Source of the DNA: Clostridia bacterium | GTDB taxonomy: Bacteria > Bacillota > Clostridia > Oscillospirales > CAG-272 | Assembly (NCBI GenBank): GCA_017408585.1 | Contig: JAFQUJ010000017.1 | Span: 179,805 to 243,804 of the forward strand | Direction: 5' to 3' | Length of the DNA: 64,000 bases | Shown: positions 41,919-51,506 of the stretch, in pieces | Layout of the letters: each line of letters opens with the position of its first letter | How positions within the stretch are numbered: the first letter of the stretch is position 1 | The notes under the pieces: model-generated | Seen by the model: the letters and a program-made list of their open reading frames with translations, nothing else | Databases searched by the model: none | What the model was told of the DNA's origin: nothing | Made by a program: the position numbers and the translations under genes

Positions 41919-44900
41919 ATGATTGAATTTTTATATGGTGACTACGGGTCAGGCAAAACCTCTTACATAGTTGACAAAATACGCACCTCTGTGTCTAAAA
42001 ACGAGAGGTGCATTTGGCTTGTTCCCGAGCAAAAGACTGTGCTTTGTGAGCGCACGCTTGCACAGGCTCTGCCACCTAGCGCTCAGCTTCTTTGCGAGGC
42101 ACTCAGCTTCTCTCGTCTTGCCAACAAGGTGGCGCGAGAGTATGGTGGACTTCGTCACAACTACATAGCGAGGAGCGGAAAAAGCCTTATTATGTATTCC
42201 GCGCTTTGCGAGGTGCGTGAAAATCTAACTGAATACAAGCTCGAAAGGGGCAAGGAGCGTGGCTGTGTTGATATGTTCCTTGATGTTATTGGCGAGCTAA
42301 AATCCTATGCCATATCTCCGTCTGCTCTCCTTAGTGCGAGCGAGGGGCTTGAAAACGAGCACTTAAAGCGCAGAATACACGACCTTGTGTGCGTTTTTGA
42401 GGCTTACGAGCGAATTTTACAGGCAAGCTATGACGACCCCTATGACGATATAATTATGCTTAGTGAAAAGCTTGACGCCCACAGGTTTTTCGAGGGTGTG
42501 AATGTGTTTATCAACTCATTTTTTGGCTTTACGGGTGCGCAAATCGAGGTGCTTAAAAGGATTTTCGCTCAGGCTAAGAGCGTGACCATCTCTTTTGATT
42601 TGCCTCTTGGCGATATGGACAAAATACAATACGCAAAGCTAAGCGACACGGTGCGAAAAATCAAGAAAATTTGTCATTCTCTGAGTCTTATCCCATGCGA
42701 AAGAGATTTTAGTGATGACCTTTTACACAAGAGCGAGGCGCTATCCTATCTTGCCAAAAGCATTTGGCGCTTTGACGCTCCGCCTATGGAAAATCACACG
42801 GGAATTACGCTTATGCGCCCCGAAAACGAGTTTGACGAATGTGAGAGGGTTGCCTCTAAGATAAAGGAGCTTATCATGGGTGGTGAGCGCTACTCGTCTA
42901 TTGCCATAATTATGCGAAACGCAGACACATATCGCGGTGTAATTGACTATACGCTCAAAAAATATGATATTCCGTTCTTTATGTCGGCAAGGGTCGATAT
43001 CGCCTCAAAGCCACTTATAAAGATGCTCTATTCTGTTATAAACGCCTCGGGCTCGTTTAGCGCAAGAGATATTGCGTCATTTATGCGCAGTGGCTATTCC
43101 GGTGTTGAGCGCTCCGATGCCGACGAGCTTGAAAGCTATATGTATCGTTGGAGCATCTATGGCAGAAAGTTCGAGGACGACGATTATTGGGCATCTAACC
43201 CCGATGGCTATGTAACAAAGCCGACAGAGCTACAAATAGAGCGCCTTAAAAGAATTAACGAGGCAAGGGCGCATCTAATTAGCAAAATTTCCATTATAAA
43301 GAGCGCCTTTGACCGTGGGGCGAGCGCAAGAGAAATCTGCCTTGCAATTTACGAGCTATTTACCTCTCTTAACATAAAAGACGCTCTGCGCGCCGAGATT
43401 GCAAGCGCCGACAAGGCAGAGGCAATGGAGCTATCTCAGCTTTATAGCGAGCTTCTTTGCGCTCTTGATATCATAGTTGAAATTTTAGGTGAGCGAGTGC
43501 TTGACCGTGAGTCTTTTTTGAGCGCTCTAGGCTATGTGCTGGGCGAAACCTCGATTGGCACAATCCCAACGGGCGAGGACAATGTTACGGTTGGCGAGGC
43601 GGGTGCGCTTCGCACCGAGAGCATAAAATACGCCTTTGTGCTTGGCGTGTGCGAGGGCGAGTTCCCTGCCACGATAAATGACGCTCCGTTCTTCTCCGAC
43701 AGCGACAAAACAGAGCTTAAAATCCAAGGAATTTCACTATCCGAAACGAGCGATGTGCGCTCGGATAGCGAGCTTCTCAACTTCAAAAACAGTATTTCCA
43801 TGCCCTCGCACGAGCTTTTTGTAAGCTCTCCCAGGGCTGACATTAAGGGAACAAAGCGCTCACCAAGTGTCGCATTTTTGCGAATTTTGGAGCTTTTCCC
43901 CACCTTGAAGGACACGCTTGATGGCGACATGGCTTGCCCTTTCGATAAAATTTACAGTCCTCGCATCGCAAGAGAGTTTGCCTCGGGCAACACGCCTTTA
44001 GCTTATGCTATTCGAGAGCTACTTGACATTGAGGTGTCGGAGCTTGATTTTTCAAACGAGGACGAGAAAATCTCGCCTAAGATTGCAAGAGAGCTTTTCG
44101 GCAAGAAAATTTATCTTTCTCAGTCCAAAATCGAAAAATTTGTGTCGTGCCATTTCCAATATTACTGCACCTATCTGCTCGGTATCAAGGAGAGCCAAAA
44201 AATCGCCTTTGGAGCGCGCGAGGTCGGTGTACTCGCTCACGCAGTATTTGAGAGCTTTCTCAAAAGAGCGCGTGATGGCAAGCTATCGCTCGACATCATA
44301 AGCGATGCGGAAATTGAACAGGAAATCGACCAAATCACAGAGGATTATATTAGAATGCTCTGTCAAGGCAGGCGTCCCGACGCAAGGCTACGCCATCTGT
44401 TCTCTCGGCTAAAATCCAACATTATTATCTATATTCGCGAGCTTTCAAACGAGCTGTCACAGGGCAAGTTTGTCCCCGAGCTGTTTGAGCTTCCGTTTAC
44501 AAACGATGGCGAGGGCGTCGCTCCGCTCAGCTTTGACGCCGGCGAGGGTGCGACCATTACGCTGTCGGGTGTGGTTGACCGTGTTGATGTTTATCGCTCG
44601 GGCGACACCGCATATTTAAGAGTTGTTGACTACAAGACGGGCGACAAGAAATTCAGCATGAATGATTTTGAGCACGGGCTTGAGCTTCAGCTTCTTATCT
44701 ACCTTTTCACGCTATGTAAAATGGATAAATCCCCTCTTATGCGCTCGATTTTAGGCTCATGCACAAGGCTAAAGCCTGCGGGAGTTGTGTATTTCCCTAT
44801 GCGACTTGGCAAGAGCCGAGTTGACGAGGAGGTTGATCTTAGCTCAGAGCTTGCAGGTGAGCTTGAGAAAAAGGAAATTGCCTCTCTTATCAAGCGCAAT

Positions 44901-45173
44901 GGCGTTTTCCTTGATGACGAGGAGGTAATTTTGGCGCAGGACGGTGAAAATAGCGGTCACTATGTGCCAAAGAAAACTAAGCGTAACGAGGAGCTTTTCC
45001 TCGATGAAGAGGGCTTTGACAATCTATACAAGCGCCTTGAGGCGACGCTTCACAGAATTGGCGGTGAGCTTCTGTCGGGTAGCGCCAGCGCAAGGCCATT
45101 AAGACTAAAATCGCATGGCGACCCCTGTGAGTATTGTGAGCATAGGGCGCTTTGCAGAAGGAGGAGAGCATGA
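41919..45173 (+). CDS. addB: ATP-dependent nuclease subunit AddB
   Basis: Part of the AddAB (RecBCD-like) helicase-nuclease that processes double-strand breaks. The 1084-aa protein has a Walker A GDYGSGKT at 7-14, RexB/AddB domain architecture, a C-terminal RecB-type nuclease motif RVVDYKTGDKKF, and the four cysteines of the AddB iron-sulfur cluster: one in KFVSCHFQYYC and three in CEYCEHRALC. Its TGA overlaps the addA ATG. Confidence 0.95.
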   Translation: MIEFLYGDYGSGKTSYIVDKIRTSVSKNERCIWLVPEQKTVLCERTLAQALPPSAQLLCEALSFSRLANKVAREYGGLRHNYIARSGKSLIMYSALCEVRENLTEYKLERGKERGCVDMFLDVIGELKSYAISPSALLSASEGLENEHLKRRIHDLVCVFEAYERILQASYDDPYDDIIMLSEKLDAHRFFEGVNVFINSFFGFTGAQIEVLKRIFAQAKSVTISFDLPLGDMDKIQYAKLSDTVRKIKKICHSLSLIPCERDFSDDLLHKSEALSYLAKSIWRFDAPPMENHTGITLMRPENEFDECERVASKIKELIMGGERYSSIAIIMRNADTYRGVIDYTLKKYDIPFFMSARVDIASKPLIKMLYSVINASGSFSARDIASFMRSGYSGVERSDADELESYMYRWSIYGRKFEDDDYWASNPDGYVTKPTELQIERLKRINEARAHLISKISIIKSAFDRGASAREICLAIYELFTSLNIKDALRAEIASADKAEAMELSQLYSELLCALDIIVEILGERVLDRESFLSALGYVLGETSIGTIPTGEDNVTVGEAGALRTESIKYAFVLGVCEGEFPATINDAPFFSDSDKTELKIQGISLSETSDVRSDSELLNFKNSISMPSHELFVSSPRADIKGTKRSPSVAFLRILELFPTLKDTLDGDMACPFDKIYSPRIAREFASGNTPLAYAIRELLDIEVSELDFSNEDEKISPKIARELFGKKIYLSQSKIEKFVSCHFQYYCTYLLGIKESQKIAFGAREVGVLAHAVFESFLKRARDGKLSLDIISDAEIEQEIDQITEDYIRMLCQGRRPDARLRHLFSRLKSNIIIYIRELSNELSQGKFVPELFELPFTNDGEGVAPLSFDAGEGATITLSGVVDRVDVYRSGDTAYLRVVDYKTGDKKFSMNDFEHGLELQLLIYLFTLCKMDKSPLMRSILGSCTRLKPAGVVYFPMRLGKSRVDEEVDLSSELAGELEKKEIASLIKRNGVFLDDEEVILAQDGENSGHYVPKKTKRNEELFLDEEGFDNLYKRLEATLHRIGGELLSGSASARPLRLKSHGDPCEYCEHRALCRRRRA

Positions 45174-48100
45174 GCGATAAGATAACGCCGACCAAGGCAC
45201 AGCTTTGCGCTATCGGCTATGAGGGCAGTGACCTACTAATCAGCGCCGGTGCAGGTAGTGGAAAGACAGCAACTCTGACTCGCAGAATTGTCGAAAGAGT
45301 GACAAGGGAGCGCTCCCCCGAGGATATTTCAAGAAAGCTGATTGTGACCTTTACAAAGGACGCCGCAAACGAGCTACGAGTTAGAATTAACAAGGCTCTT
45401 GCCGAGGCATTGCGCGAGCGTCCAAGCTCAAAGCATATCGCAAGCCAAATTGTAAAGCTTGGCTCAGCCGATATTTGCACAATTGACTCCTTTTGCTTAA
45501 AGCTTGTGAAGGCGCACTTTGAGCAGTTGGGGCTAGATGGTGGCTTTCGCATAGCTGACGAGAGTGAAACAGAGGTGCTTTGCTCCGAGGCGATAAGCGA
45601 GGTGCTTGACGAGCTTTACGAGAAAAAGGGCGATGATGTGTCGTTTTTAAGGGTATGTGATTGCTTTTCATCGTTTTCCGGTGAGGACAAGCTAAAGAGC
45701 GACCTTCTCTCTCTTTACAAAAAGCTGATAACGACCAAAAACGGTCTTAAAACGCTAATAAATCTGCCTGGCATTGAGGGTGATTTTCTCAAAAGCGAGT
45801 ATGGCAAAATCATTTGCACTCACCTGCTTTCGTTCCTCGATTACTACGAGGGCGTGTGCGAGTATGTGATAAACGAAATTTCAGGCGACGAGGGTGATAT
45901 GGGCGCATTTTTCAAGCCCTTCTCGGCTGACCTACTCTTTATTCGTGAGCTTAAGGCGCTAATTCTAGATGCGCCGGCCTATGCCGATGCGTGTGCTAAG
46001 CTGAACGAATACAGCGCTGTAAAGCTAGGCAACACCAAGAAAGCGTCGCACCCCGATACAGAGCTATTTAAAAAGCTTCGCTCCGATTTTAAGGACAAGC
46101 TAAAGGATATAAAAAAGAGCTTCTTTTCAAGCGAGGGCGATGTTCTTATATCGTCCTACGAAAAAAACAAGAGCGTTTGCGAGGCGCTCTATGAAATCCT
46201 ATATGACTTTGACTGTGTATATTCAAAAAAGAAAAGGCTCGCAGGTGTGTGCGATTTTAACGATATTTCGCGCTATGCTCTCGCGCTTTTATATGACGAT
46301 AACGGAGAGCTAACGCCTCTTAGCTATGATATCGCATCTGAGTATGACGAGGTCTATGTTGACGAGTATCAGGACACCAACTTTGTGCAGGATAGCATTT
46401 TTCGTGCAGTTTCCTCCTCAAATCGCTTCCTTGTAGGCGATATAAAGCAAAGCATTTATCGTTTTAGAAGCGCTGAGCCTGAGATTTTCTCGTCATACAG
46501 AGAAAGCTTTGCGCCAATTGATGTCGAGGCACTGGAATACGATGACGAGGGCAATTTAGTGCTACCCTGTGGCGAGGAATACAAGGGTGGTGCGTCGCTT
46601 TTCATGTCGGAAAACTTCCGTTGCGACAAGAGCGTAATTGATTTTTCAAACTGCGTTTCCAACTTCATGTTTGGAAATTCAAGAGGTATTCCTTACCAGG
46701 CGAACGATATGCTTCGCTTCTCAAAAACGGATTGTGACTACTCCCCCGACATTCCCGAGATTTATCTTGTTGACAAGACCAAGGGTACAAGCGACGAGGG
46801 TGACGAGGACGATGAGGAGCTTCTTCGCCGTGAGGCTGAATTTGTCGCACGCAGAATAAGAAAAATGCTTGATGGCGAGGTGCTTGCCAATGGTAAGAAA
46901 ATCAAGGCGGGCGATATTGCAATTTTGCTTCGTGGCTTCAAAAAGCCCGTCGAGCTATACATAGACGCCCTTAAGGGACAGGGCATTAGCGCCGAATATC
47001 GAGGCGATGAGCATTTCTTTGAAAAAAGCGAGATTTTGCTTGCCCTGTGTGTGTTAAACGCAATTGACAACCCCTTGCGTGATGTATATTTAGCGGGCGC
47101 TATGCGCTCTGCCATCTTCGGCTTTTCGCTTGAGGATATGATTAGAATAAGGAAGGCAAGCTCAAAGGAGCTATCCTTCTATGGTGCGCTTCTTGCATAT
47201 GACAAGGGCGATGCGCTGGGCGAAAAAATCAAGGAATTTCTTGAACGCTTGAACAAATATCGTACCCTGTGTCTAAAAAAGCCTGCCTACGAGGCCATCT
47301 CAACCATCTTTGCCGACACGGGAATTTTGAGCATGGCAAGCGAGAGCGAAAAGCGTAGCCTTTACAAGCTCTACGATATTGCTCGCTCCTATGAATCGGG
47401 TAAATACAAGGGGCTTTATAGCTTCCTTCGCTATGTCGAGGGCGTAAGCGACTCCTCGTCAAAGGAGGAGCTTGGCTCGCAGGGCGATGACTCGGTTAAG
47501 CTGATGTCAATTCACGCATCAAAGGGACTTGAGTTTGAGGTTTGCTTTGTTGCGGGCTGTGGCTCTAAAATCAATTCCATGGACTCTCGTGACCCTATTC
47601 TCTATCACCGTGATATTGGCGTTTGCGCCTATGTTTCAAGAGATAGAGGTATTGCGAAATTTAATACAATTTTAAGGCGTGTTGCCTCGCTTGCAATCAA
47701 GCGCTCCTCGATTGAAGAGGAGATGCGTATGCTCTATGTCGCTATGACAAGGGCTCGTAGCAAGCTGATTTTGACCGCGGGTGTGAGCGAGCCGAAGGCG
47801 TTTTGGAACGAATGTGACAAGAAAAGTCGCTTTGCCAAGGAATATTCCGTACTCAACCCAAAATCGTATATTGACCTTGTGCTAGGAGCGCTCTCAAATT
47901 ACCCCTCACTTGCCAAAATAACGGTAATCCCCGCTGACGAAACGGGCGCTCACGATGGTGATAGCACAGCACCCATCGAGGAAAATACGCCCGAGCGTGC
48001 CGAGCTTGATAGGATCAAAGAAGCTCTTAGCTCGCGCTTTGAGTTTGTGTATCCCTATGAGCATTTAAGAAAAATCCCGTCCAAGCTATCAATGTCACGC

Positions 48101-48721
48101 CTACACTCGACCATTCTTGATAGCGAGCAAAATGACGAGATTACCCTAAAATACACCCTTGACGATACACCGGAATTTGTGTGTCATGCCGAGGGCAACG
48201 CCACCTCTGCGGAAAGGGGAACTGCAACTCACCTGTTTATGCAATTTTGCGACTATGCGCGTCTTGCCTCGCTTGGCGCTAAGGCGGAGCTTGACAGGCT
48301 TCTGGAAAAGCGCTTTTTGAGCGAGCGACAGGCGTCGCTTGTCAACCTTCACCACATTGAAATGTTTATTAAGAGTCCTTTATTTAAGGAGCTACTTAAC
48401 GCAAAGCAAATGTGGCGAGAGCTTCGATTTAATGTCCTAATTGACGCGTGCGAGCTTTCAAGCGACCCTAATCTCAGCTCCTTACAGGTGCTATCTCAGG
48501 GCGTTTGTGACTGCGTTTTTGAAAATCAAGAGGGGGCTCTTATAATAGTCGATTACAAGACTGATTTTGTCACCCTTGATAACTATGTCGAGGTGCTTAC
48601 GGAGCGCCACGAGGCTCAGCTCCACTACTATCGCAAGGCGCTAAGCGAAATTCTTGGGCGTAGCGTGAGCAAAACGCTAATTTATAGCGTGCCTCTTGCC
48701 AAAACGGTTGAGCTTGAATAG
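45170..48721 (+). CDS. addA: ATP-dependent helicase/nuclease subunit AddA
   Basis: UvrD/Rep-family helicase subunit with a C-terminal nuclease. The 1183-aa protein has Walker A SAGAGSGKT (25-33), Walker B/motif II VYVDEYQDTN, motif III VGDIKQSIYRFR, motif V MSIHASKGLEF, motif VI MRMLYVAMTRAR and nuclease motif IVDYKTDFV. Starts at 45170 by ATGA overlap with addB; the AAGGAGGAGAG site lies inside addB. Confidence 0.96.
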   Translation: MSDKITPTKAQLCAIGYEGSDLLISAGAGSGKTATLTRRIVERVTRERSPEDISRKLIVTFTKDAANELRVRINKALAEALRERPSSKHIASQIVKLGSADICTIDSFCLKLVKAHFEQLGLDGGFRIADESETEVLCSEAISEVLDELYEKKGDDVSFLRVCDCFSSFSGEDKLKSDLLSLYKKLITTKNGLKTLINLPGIEGDFLKSEYGKIICTHLLSFLDYYEGVCEYVINEISGDEGDMGAFFKPFSADLLFIRELKALILDAPAYADACAKLNEYSAVKLGNTKKASHPDTELFKKLRSDFKDKLKDIKKSFFSSEGDVLISSYEKNKSVCEALYEILYDFDCVYSKKKRLAGVCDFNDISRYALALLYDDNGELTPLSYDIASEYDEVYVDEYQDTNFVQDSIFRAVSSSNRFLVGDIKQSIYRFRSAEPEIFSSYRESFAPIDVEALEYDDEGNLVLPCGEEYKGGASLFMSENFRCDKSVIDFSNCVSNFMFGNSRGIPYQANDMLRFSKTDCDYSPDIPEIYLVDKTKGTSDEGDEDDEELLRREAEFVARRIRKMLDGEVLANGKKIKAGDIAILLRGFKKPVELYIDALKGQGISAEYRGDEHFFEKSEILLALCVLNAIDNPLRDVYLAGAMRSAIFGFSLEDMIRIRKASSKELSFYGALLAYDKGDALGEKIKEFLERLNKYRTLCLKKPAYEAISTIFADTGILSMASESEKRSLYKLYDIARSYESGKYKGLYSFLRYVEGVSDSSSKEELGSQGDDSVKLMSIHASKGLEFEVCFVAGCGSKINSMDSRDPILYHRDIGVCAYVSRDRGIAKFNTILRRVASLAIKRSSIEEEMRMLYVAMTRARSKLILTAGVSEPKAFWNECDKKSRFAKEYSVLNPKSYIDLVLGALSNYPSLAKITVIPADETGAHDGDSTAPIEENTPERAELDRIKEALSSRFEFVYPYEHLRKIPSKLSMSRLHSTILDSEQNDEITLKYTLDDTPEFVCHAEGNATSAERGTATHLFMQFCDYARLASLGAKAELDRLLEKRFLSERQASLVNLHHIEMFIKSPLFKELLNAKQMWRELRFNVLIDACELSSDPNLSSLQVLSQGVCDCVFENQEGALIIVDYKTDFVTLDNYVEVLTERHEAQLHYYRKALSEILGRSVSKTLIYSVPLAKTVELE

Positions 48722-49380
48722 CTTCTGTGCAACACGAATTGGCTAACGCCATTAATTGACACTCGACGCGGGTCGAGAGCCAAATTCCGCTTTTGTATAG
48801 CCAAAACTGCTACACTCTCACGAAGCCGGTGAGCCACCGGTGGCAAGCCGAACGCTCCGCAGGAGCGTATCGAGTCAGCAACGCTGACATATCGAGTTGC
48901 GTTAGCAACATATCGAGTCCGTTAGGACATATCGACCTATATGCGTCCCTGTGTGCATTAATGCTCCGTAGGAGCAAATCATGAACGCTTGCGTTCAATT
49001 CATGCAACGCAGTTGCAATTTATGTGCCAAAGGCACAATTCATTCCGCACTCCTCATTCCTCATTCCGCACTTGCGTAGCACCGCACTGCGACTCGTGCT
49101 TCGCACTCCCTTGCATAAGTTCCAATACCCAATCGCACATCGCTTTCGCTCGTGTTCTTGGACTGTCACTTATCCTCATTCCTCATTGCGACTCCCTTCG
49201 GCGTGAATAGTTGCTGTGCAACATGAATTGGCTAACGCCATTAATTGACACTCTGTGTCGTGAATTGCACACTTGTGTGCATTATTGCTCCGTAGGAGCA
49301 AATCATTCCTCACTTCGCACTCCACATTTCGCACTTGCGCAGCACTGCACTTGCGTAGCACTGCACTTGCGAAGCACCGC
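48722..49380. repeat. Mosaic repeat field with mini-hairpin array
   Basis: No gene in 660 bp. Contents: TTGCTGTGCAACATGAATTG-type module at 48722 and 49206; the GAGAGCCAAATTCCGC module (about 48777); an array of dissimilar mini-hairpins joined by ATATCGA (48850-48936) and by AATTCAT-like linkers (48956-49045); an 87-bp module (49089-49175) also found at 60291 and 60930; and three 16-bp tandem GCACTTGCGNAGCACT units (49331-49378). Confidence 0.8.
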
Positions 49381-49383
49381 ATT

Positions 49384-49941
49384 TTATGAGCACAAATTTT
49401 GAAGGCTAACGCAAATGTCGGCAAGAAGGTCGATGTCACCCTCGCAACGATTTTTTATCCATTCGGAAAGGATTGCGCGCACCGCTCCGCTAAACGCCTC
49501 GTATTGATATTTTACTCTTTGTGAGTCGTCCTTTAAAAGCCCTAGGGATTTGCTAATCGAATGTATTGAAACCAGCTGTCCCTCGGTCGCCTCCAAGATT
49601 GCCTCAAGCACCTGTGAGTGCTCCTTTAAAAACAAAAACATATCGTAATACCACAGCTTCATGTCGTTTCTATATTTTTCCTCCTCGAGCGAGGCGCTGA
49701 GCGCCTCGACGATGCTCTCAAAGTGCTCCTTTAAAATTTGGTCGATGCTTGAATAATTGCGATAAAACGCCATTCTGGACACACCTGCGCACTTAACCAG
49801 CTCAGTCACTGTGATTTGGTCAAATTTTTTCTTTTTCATGAGCCTTAAAAGCGCCTCCAAAAGACATTCCTTTGTCAGCGCATTGGCTCTTTCGTTTGCG
49901 CTTCTTAGCGCATTTTGACTTGCGTTATTTGTATTTTTCAT
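49384..49941 (-). CDS. TetR/AcrR-family transcriptional regulator
   Basis: A 185-aa regulator. N-terminal helix-turn-helix ITVTELVKCAGVSRMAFYRNY (about 40-60; key residues in order) and a ligand-binding C-terminal domain. It is divergent from the diacylglycerol-kinase-like gene, whose -10 region carries a perfect 16-bp palindrome; a half-site TGTTAC also lies near its own start. It probably represses both genes (inference). The ligand is unknown. Confidence 0.88.
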   Translation of the reverse strand: MKNTNNASQNALRSANERANALTKECLLEALLRLMKKKKFDQITVTELVKCAGVSRMAFYRNYSSIDQILKEHFESIVEALSASLEEEKYRNDMKLWYYDMFLFLKEHSQVLEAILEATEGQLVSIHSISKSLGLLKDDSQRVKYQYEAFSGAVRAILSEWIKNRCEGDIDLLADICVSLQNLCS

Positions 49942-49997
49942 AGCTTCTCCTTGATGTTACATATTTTCGAATTTTGTAAAGCGCGCTCTTATGGCTG

Positions 49998-50033
49998 TTG
50001 ACATTTTTCGACACGCGTGTTACAATTGTAACA
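49998..50033 (+). promoter_or_regulatory. Promoter of the DagK-like gene with overlapping operator
   Basis: TTGACA (49998-50003), 17-bp spacer, TACAAT (50021-50026). The perfect palindrome TGTTACAATTGTAACA (50018-50033) covers the -10, the expected place for a TetR-type operator. Confidence 0.8.
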
Positions 50034-50090
50034 TCGTAACCGGATTTATTTTAGCACAGCTACGAAAAAAAGTCAACAGGAGATAGATGT

Positions 50091-50969
50091 ATGAAATATA
50101 TTCTTTACAACCCACTCTGTGGCAATGACGGAGTAAACGAAAAGCTTTCGCTTATCAAGGAAATAGTTTCCGACGAGGCCGAATTTCTCGATATGACAAA
50201 AATCGAAAGCTACGAGAGCTTTTTTGCCTCGCTTAGCGCAGACGATAGCATCGTTATCGGCGGTGGTGACGGAACGCTCAATCGCTTTGTTAACGATACA
50301 GCCGATATTGATATTAAAAATGAGATTTTATATATTGCGCTCGGCACAGGTAACGATTTTTTAAGGGATATTGACGGTGCGTCAAGCAATCCCGTGTTTG
50401 TAATCAATAAATATCTTGAAAATCTTCCCAGCGTCACAGTAAACGGAAAATCCTATAAATTTTTAAACAATGTAGGCTTTGGAATTGATGGCTACTGCTG
50501 TGAGGTTGGCGACAAAATGAAGGCAGAGGGCAAAACCAACATAAACTACTCCTCGATTGCGATAAAGGGGCTTTTGTTCCACTTCAAGCCGGCAAACGCC
50601 AAGGTCACGGTTGATGGCGTAACTCGCGAATATAAAAAGGTATGGATTGCTCCAACAATGAATGGTCGCTACTATGGTGGCGGAATGATGCCGACGCCCT
50701 CTCAGGACAGGCTAAGCGAGGATGGCGAGCTATCAATTATGATTTGGCATAGCTCGGGCAAGCTAAAAACGCTTATGGCATTCCCCTCGCTTTTCAAGGG
50801 TGAGCACATTTCAAAAACCAAAATGATTGATATTTTGAAGGGACACACGATAACTGTCGAGTTTGACCGTCCCTGCGCTCTTCAAATTGATGGAGAAACA
50901 ATTCTTGGCGTTACCTCTTACATCGCAACAAAGCAAGGCGTGCGAGTAAAAGAAGAGGCAAATTTATAA
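50091..50969 (+). CDS. Diacylglycerol/lipid kinase family protein
   Basis: A 292-aa DagK/YegS-family kinase. The nucleotide loop IGGGDGTLNRFVND (about 55-68) and IALGTGNDFLRD (about 83-94) are clear. The family phosphorylates diacylglycerol or related lipids at the membrane. It is controlled by a promoter with a TetR-like palindrome and lies divergent from the TetR gene. A terminator follows at 50984. Confidence 0.9.
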   Translation: MKYILYNPLCGNDGVNEKLSLIKEIVSDEAEFLDMTKIESYESFFASLSADDSIVIGGGDGTLNRFVNDTADIDIKNEILYIALGTGNDFLRDIDGASSNPVFVINKYLENLPSVTVNGKSYKFLNNVGFGIDGYCCEVGDKMKAEGKTNINYSSIAIKGLLFHFKPANAKVTVDGVTREYKKVWIAPTMNGRYYGGGMMPTPSQDRLSEDGELSIMIWHSSGKLKTLMAFPSLFKGEHISKTKMIDILKGHTITVEFDRPCALQIDGETILGVTSYIATKQGVRVKEEANL

Positions 50970-50983
50970 ATAGCATATAATAA

Positions 50984-51026
50984 AAATGAAGGAAGTCACT
51001 CCTTGACGGGTGGCTTCCTTTTTCTT
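50984..51026 (+). terminator. Intrinsic terminator of the DagK-like gene
   Basis: GGAAGTCAC / GTGGCTTCC stem with a T-run after it. Confidence 0.75.
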
Positions 51027-51084
51027 GTGCAAAAAGTGCGACAATGTGTGCGATTTTTTCACTTTTTTGCTCTTGGGGGCAAAG

Positions 51085-51153
51085 TTGTCCGTTTTGTCCG
51101 TTTTGGTGTGGTATGATAAGCTTGCATCGATGCAAGGGGGTGTGACGACACCC
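51085..51153 (+). promoter_or_regulatory. Upstream control region of the phage cassette
   Basis: Two tandem 9-bp TTGTCCGTT units (51085-51102) precede a TATGAT -10-like box (51112-51117) that lacks a consensus -35, as in activator-dependent promoters. Two hairpins follow: perfect palindrome CTTGCATCGATGCAAG (51121-51136) and GGGTGT-GACG-ACACCC (51138-51153). They lie just before the first cassette gene. Confidence 0.5.
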
Positions 51154-51179
51154 AAATTCAAAGCAAGGGAGCGATAGGA

Positions 51180-51506
51180 ATAGACGAAAAAACAAAAAGC
51201 AAGCTAAAGCAAATTTTACTCAGCATAGCGAGCGCTGAGGCAAACGAGGTAATAAGCTGGGGACGAGATGTGGTTTTGGCACAGGGCAACAAAATCAAGC
51301 TTTCAAGGGATTTATCTCGCGCTGTGGCATCAATAAAGATGAAGGCGACAAGGGACTCCCTCGACCTTGACCTAAAGCTCCTTGACAAGCTTAAGGCAAT
51401 TGAGCTTTACTTCAAGCTATGCGACGAGGGCGAGGGGGGCTCGGGCGAGCTTCCTCTTAGCATAAGCTACTCTTATGTTAGCCCCGAGGGTGAGGACGAT
51501 GGCTAA
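51180..51506 (+). CDS. Putative terminase small subunit
   Basis: About 108 aa, the first gene of the cassette and directly before TerL (8-bp overlap). Predicted mostly helical, with SKLKQILLSIASAEAN and KLDKLKAIELYFKLCDE-like segments. It resembles small-terminase DNA-binding subunits by size and position more than by motif. The frame opens at 51120 but contains no ATG, GTG or TTG until 51264; the GGGAG at 51168 favours an ATA or neighbouring codon at 51174-51180. The start is therefore uncertain, or the 5' end is altered. Confidence 0.55.
   Translation: MDEKTKSKLKQILLSIASAEANEVISWGRDVVLAQGNKIKLSRDLSRAVASIKMKATRDSLDLDLKLLDKLKAIELYFKLCDEGEGGSGELPLSISYSYVSPEGEDDG

Noticed and set aside
48840-49380. 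Possible CRISPR array in the repeat field
   Set aside because: Units are about 20 bp or 16 bp, the variable parts are self-complementary rather than unique spacers, and there are no cas genes.
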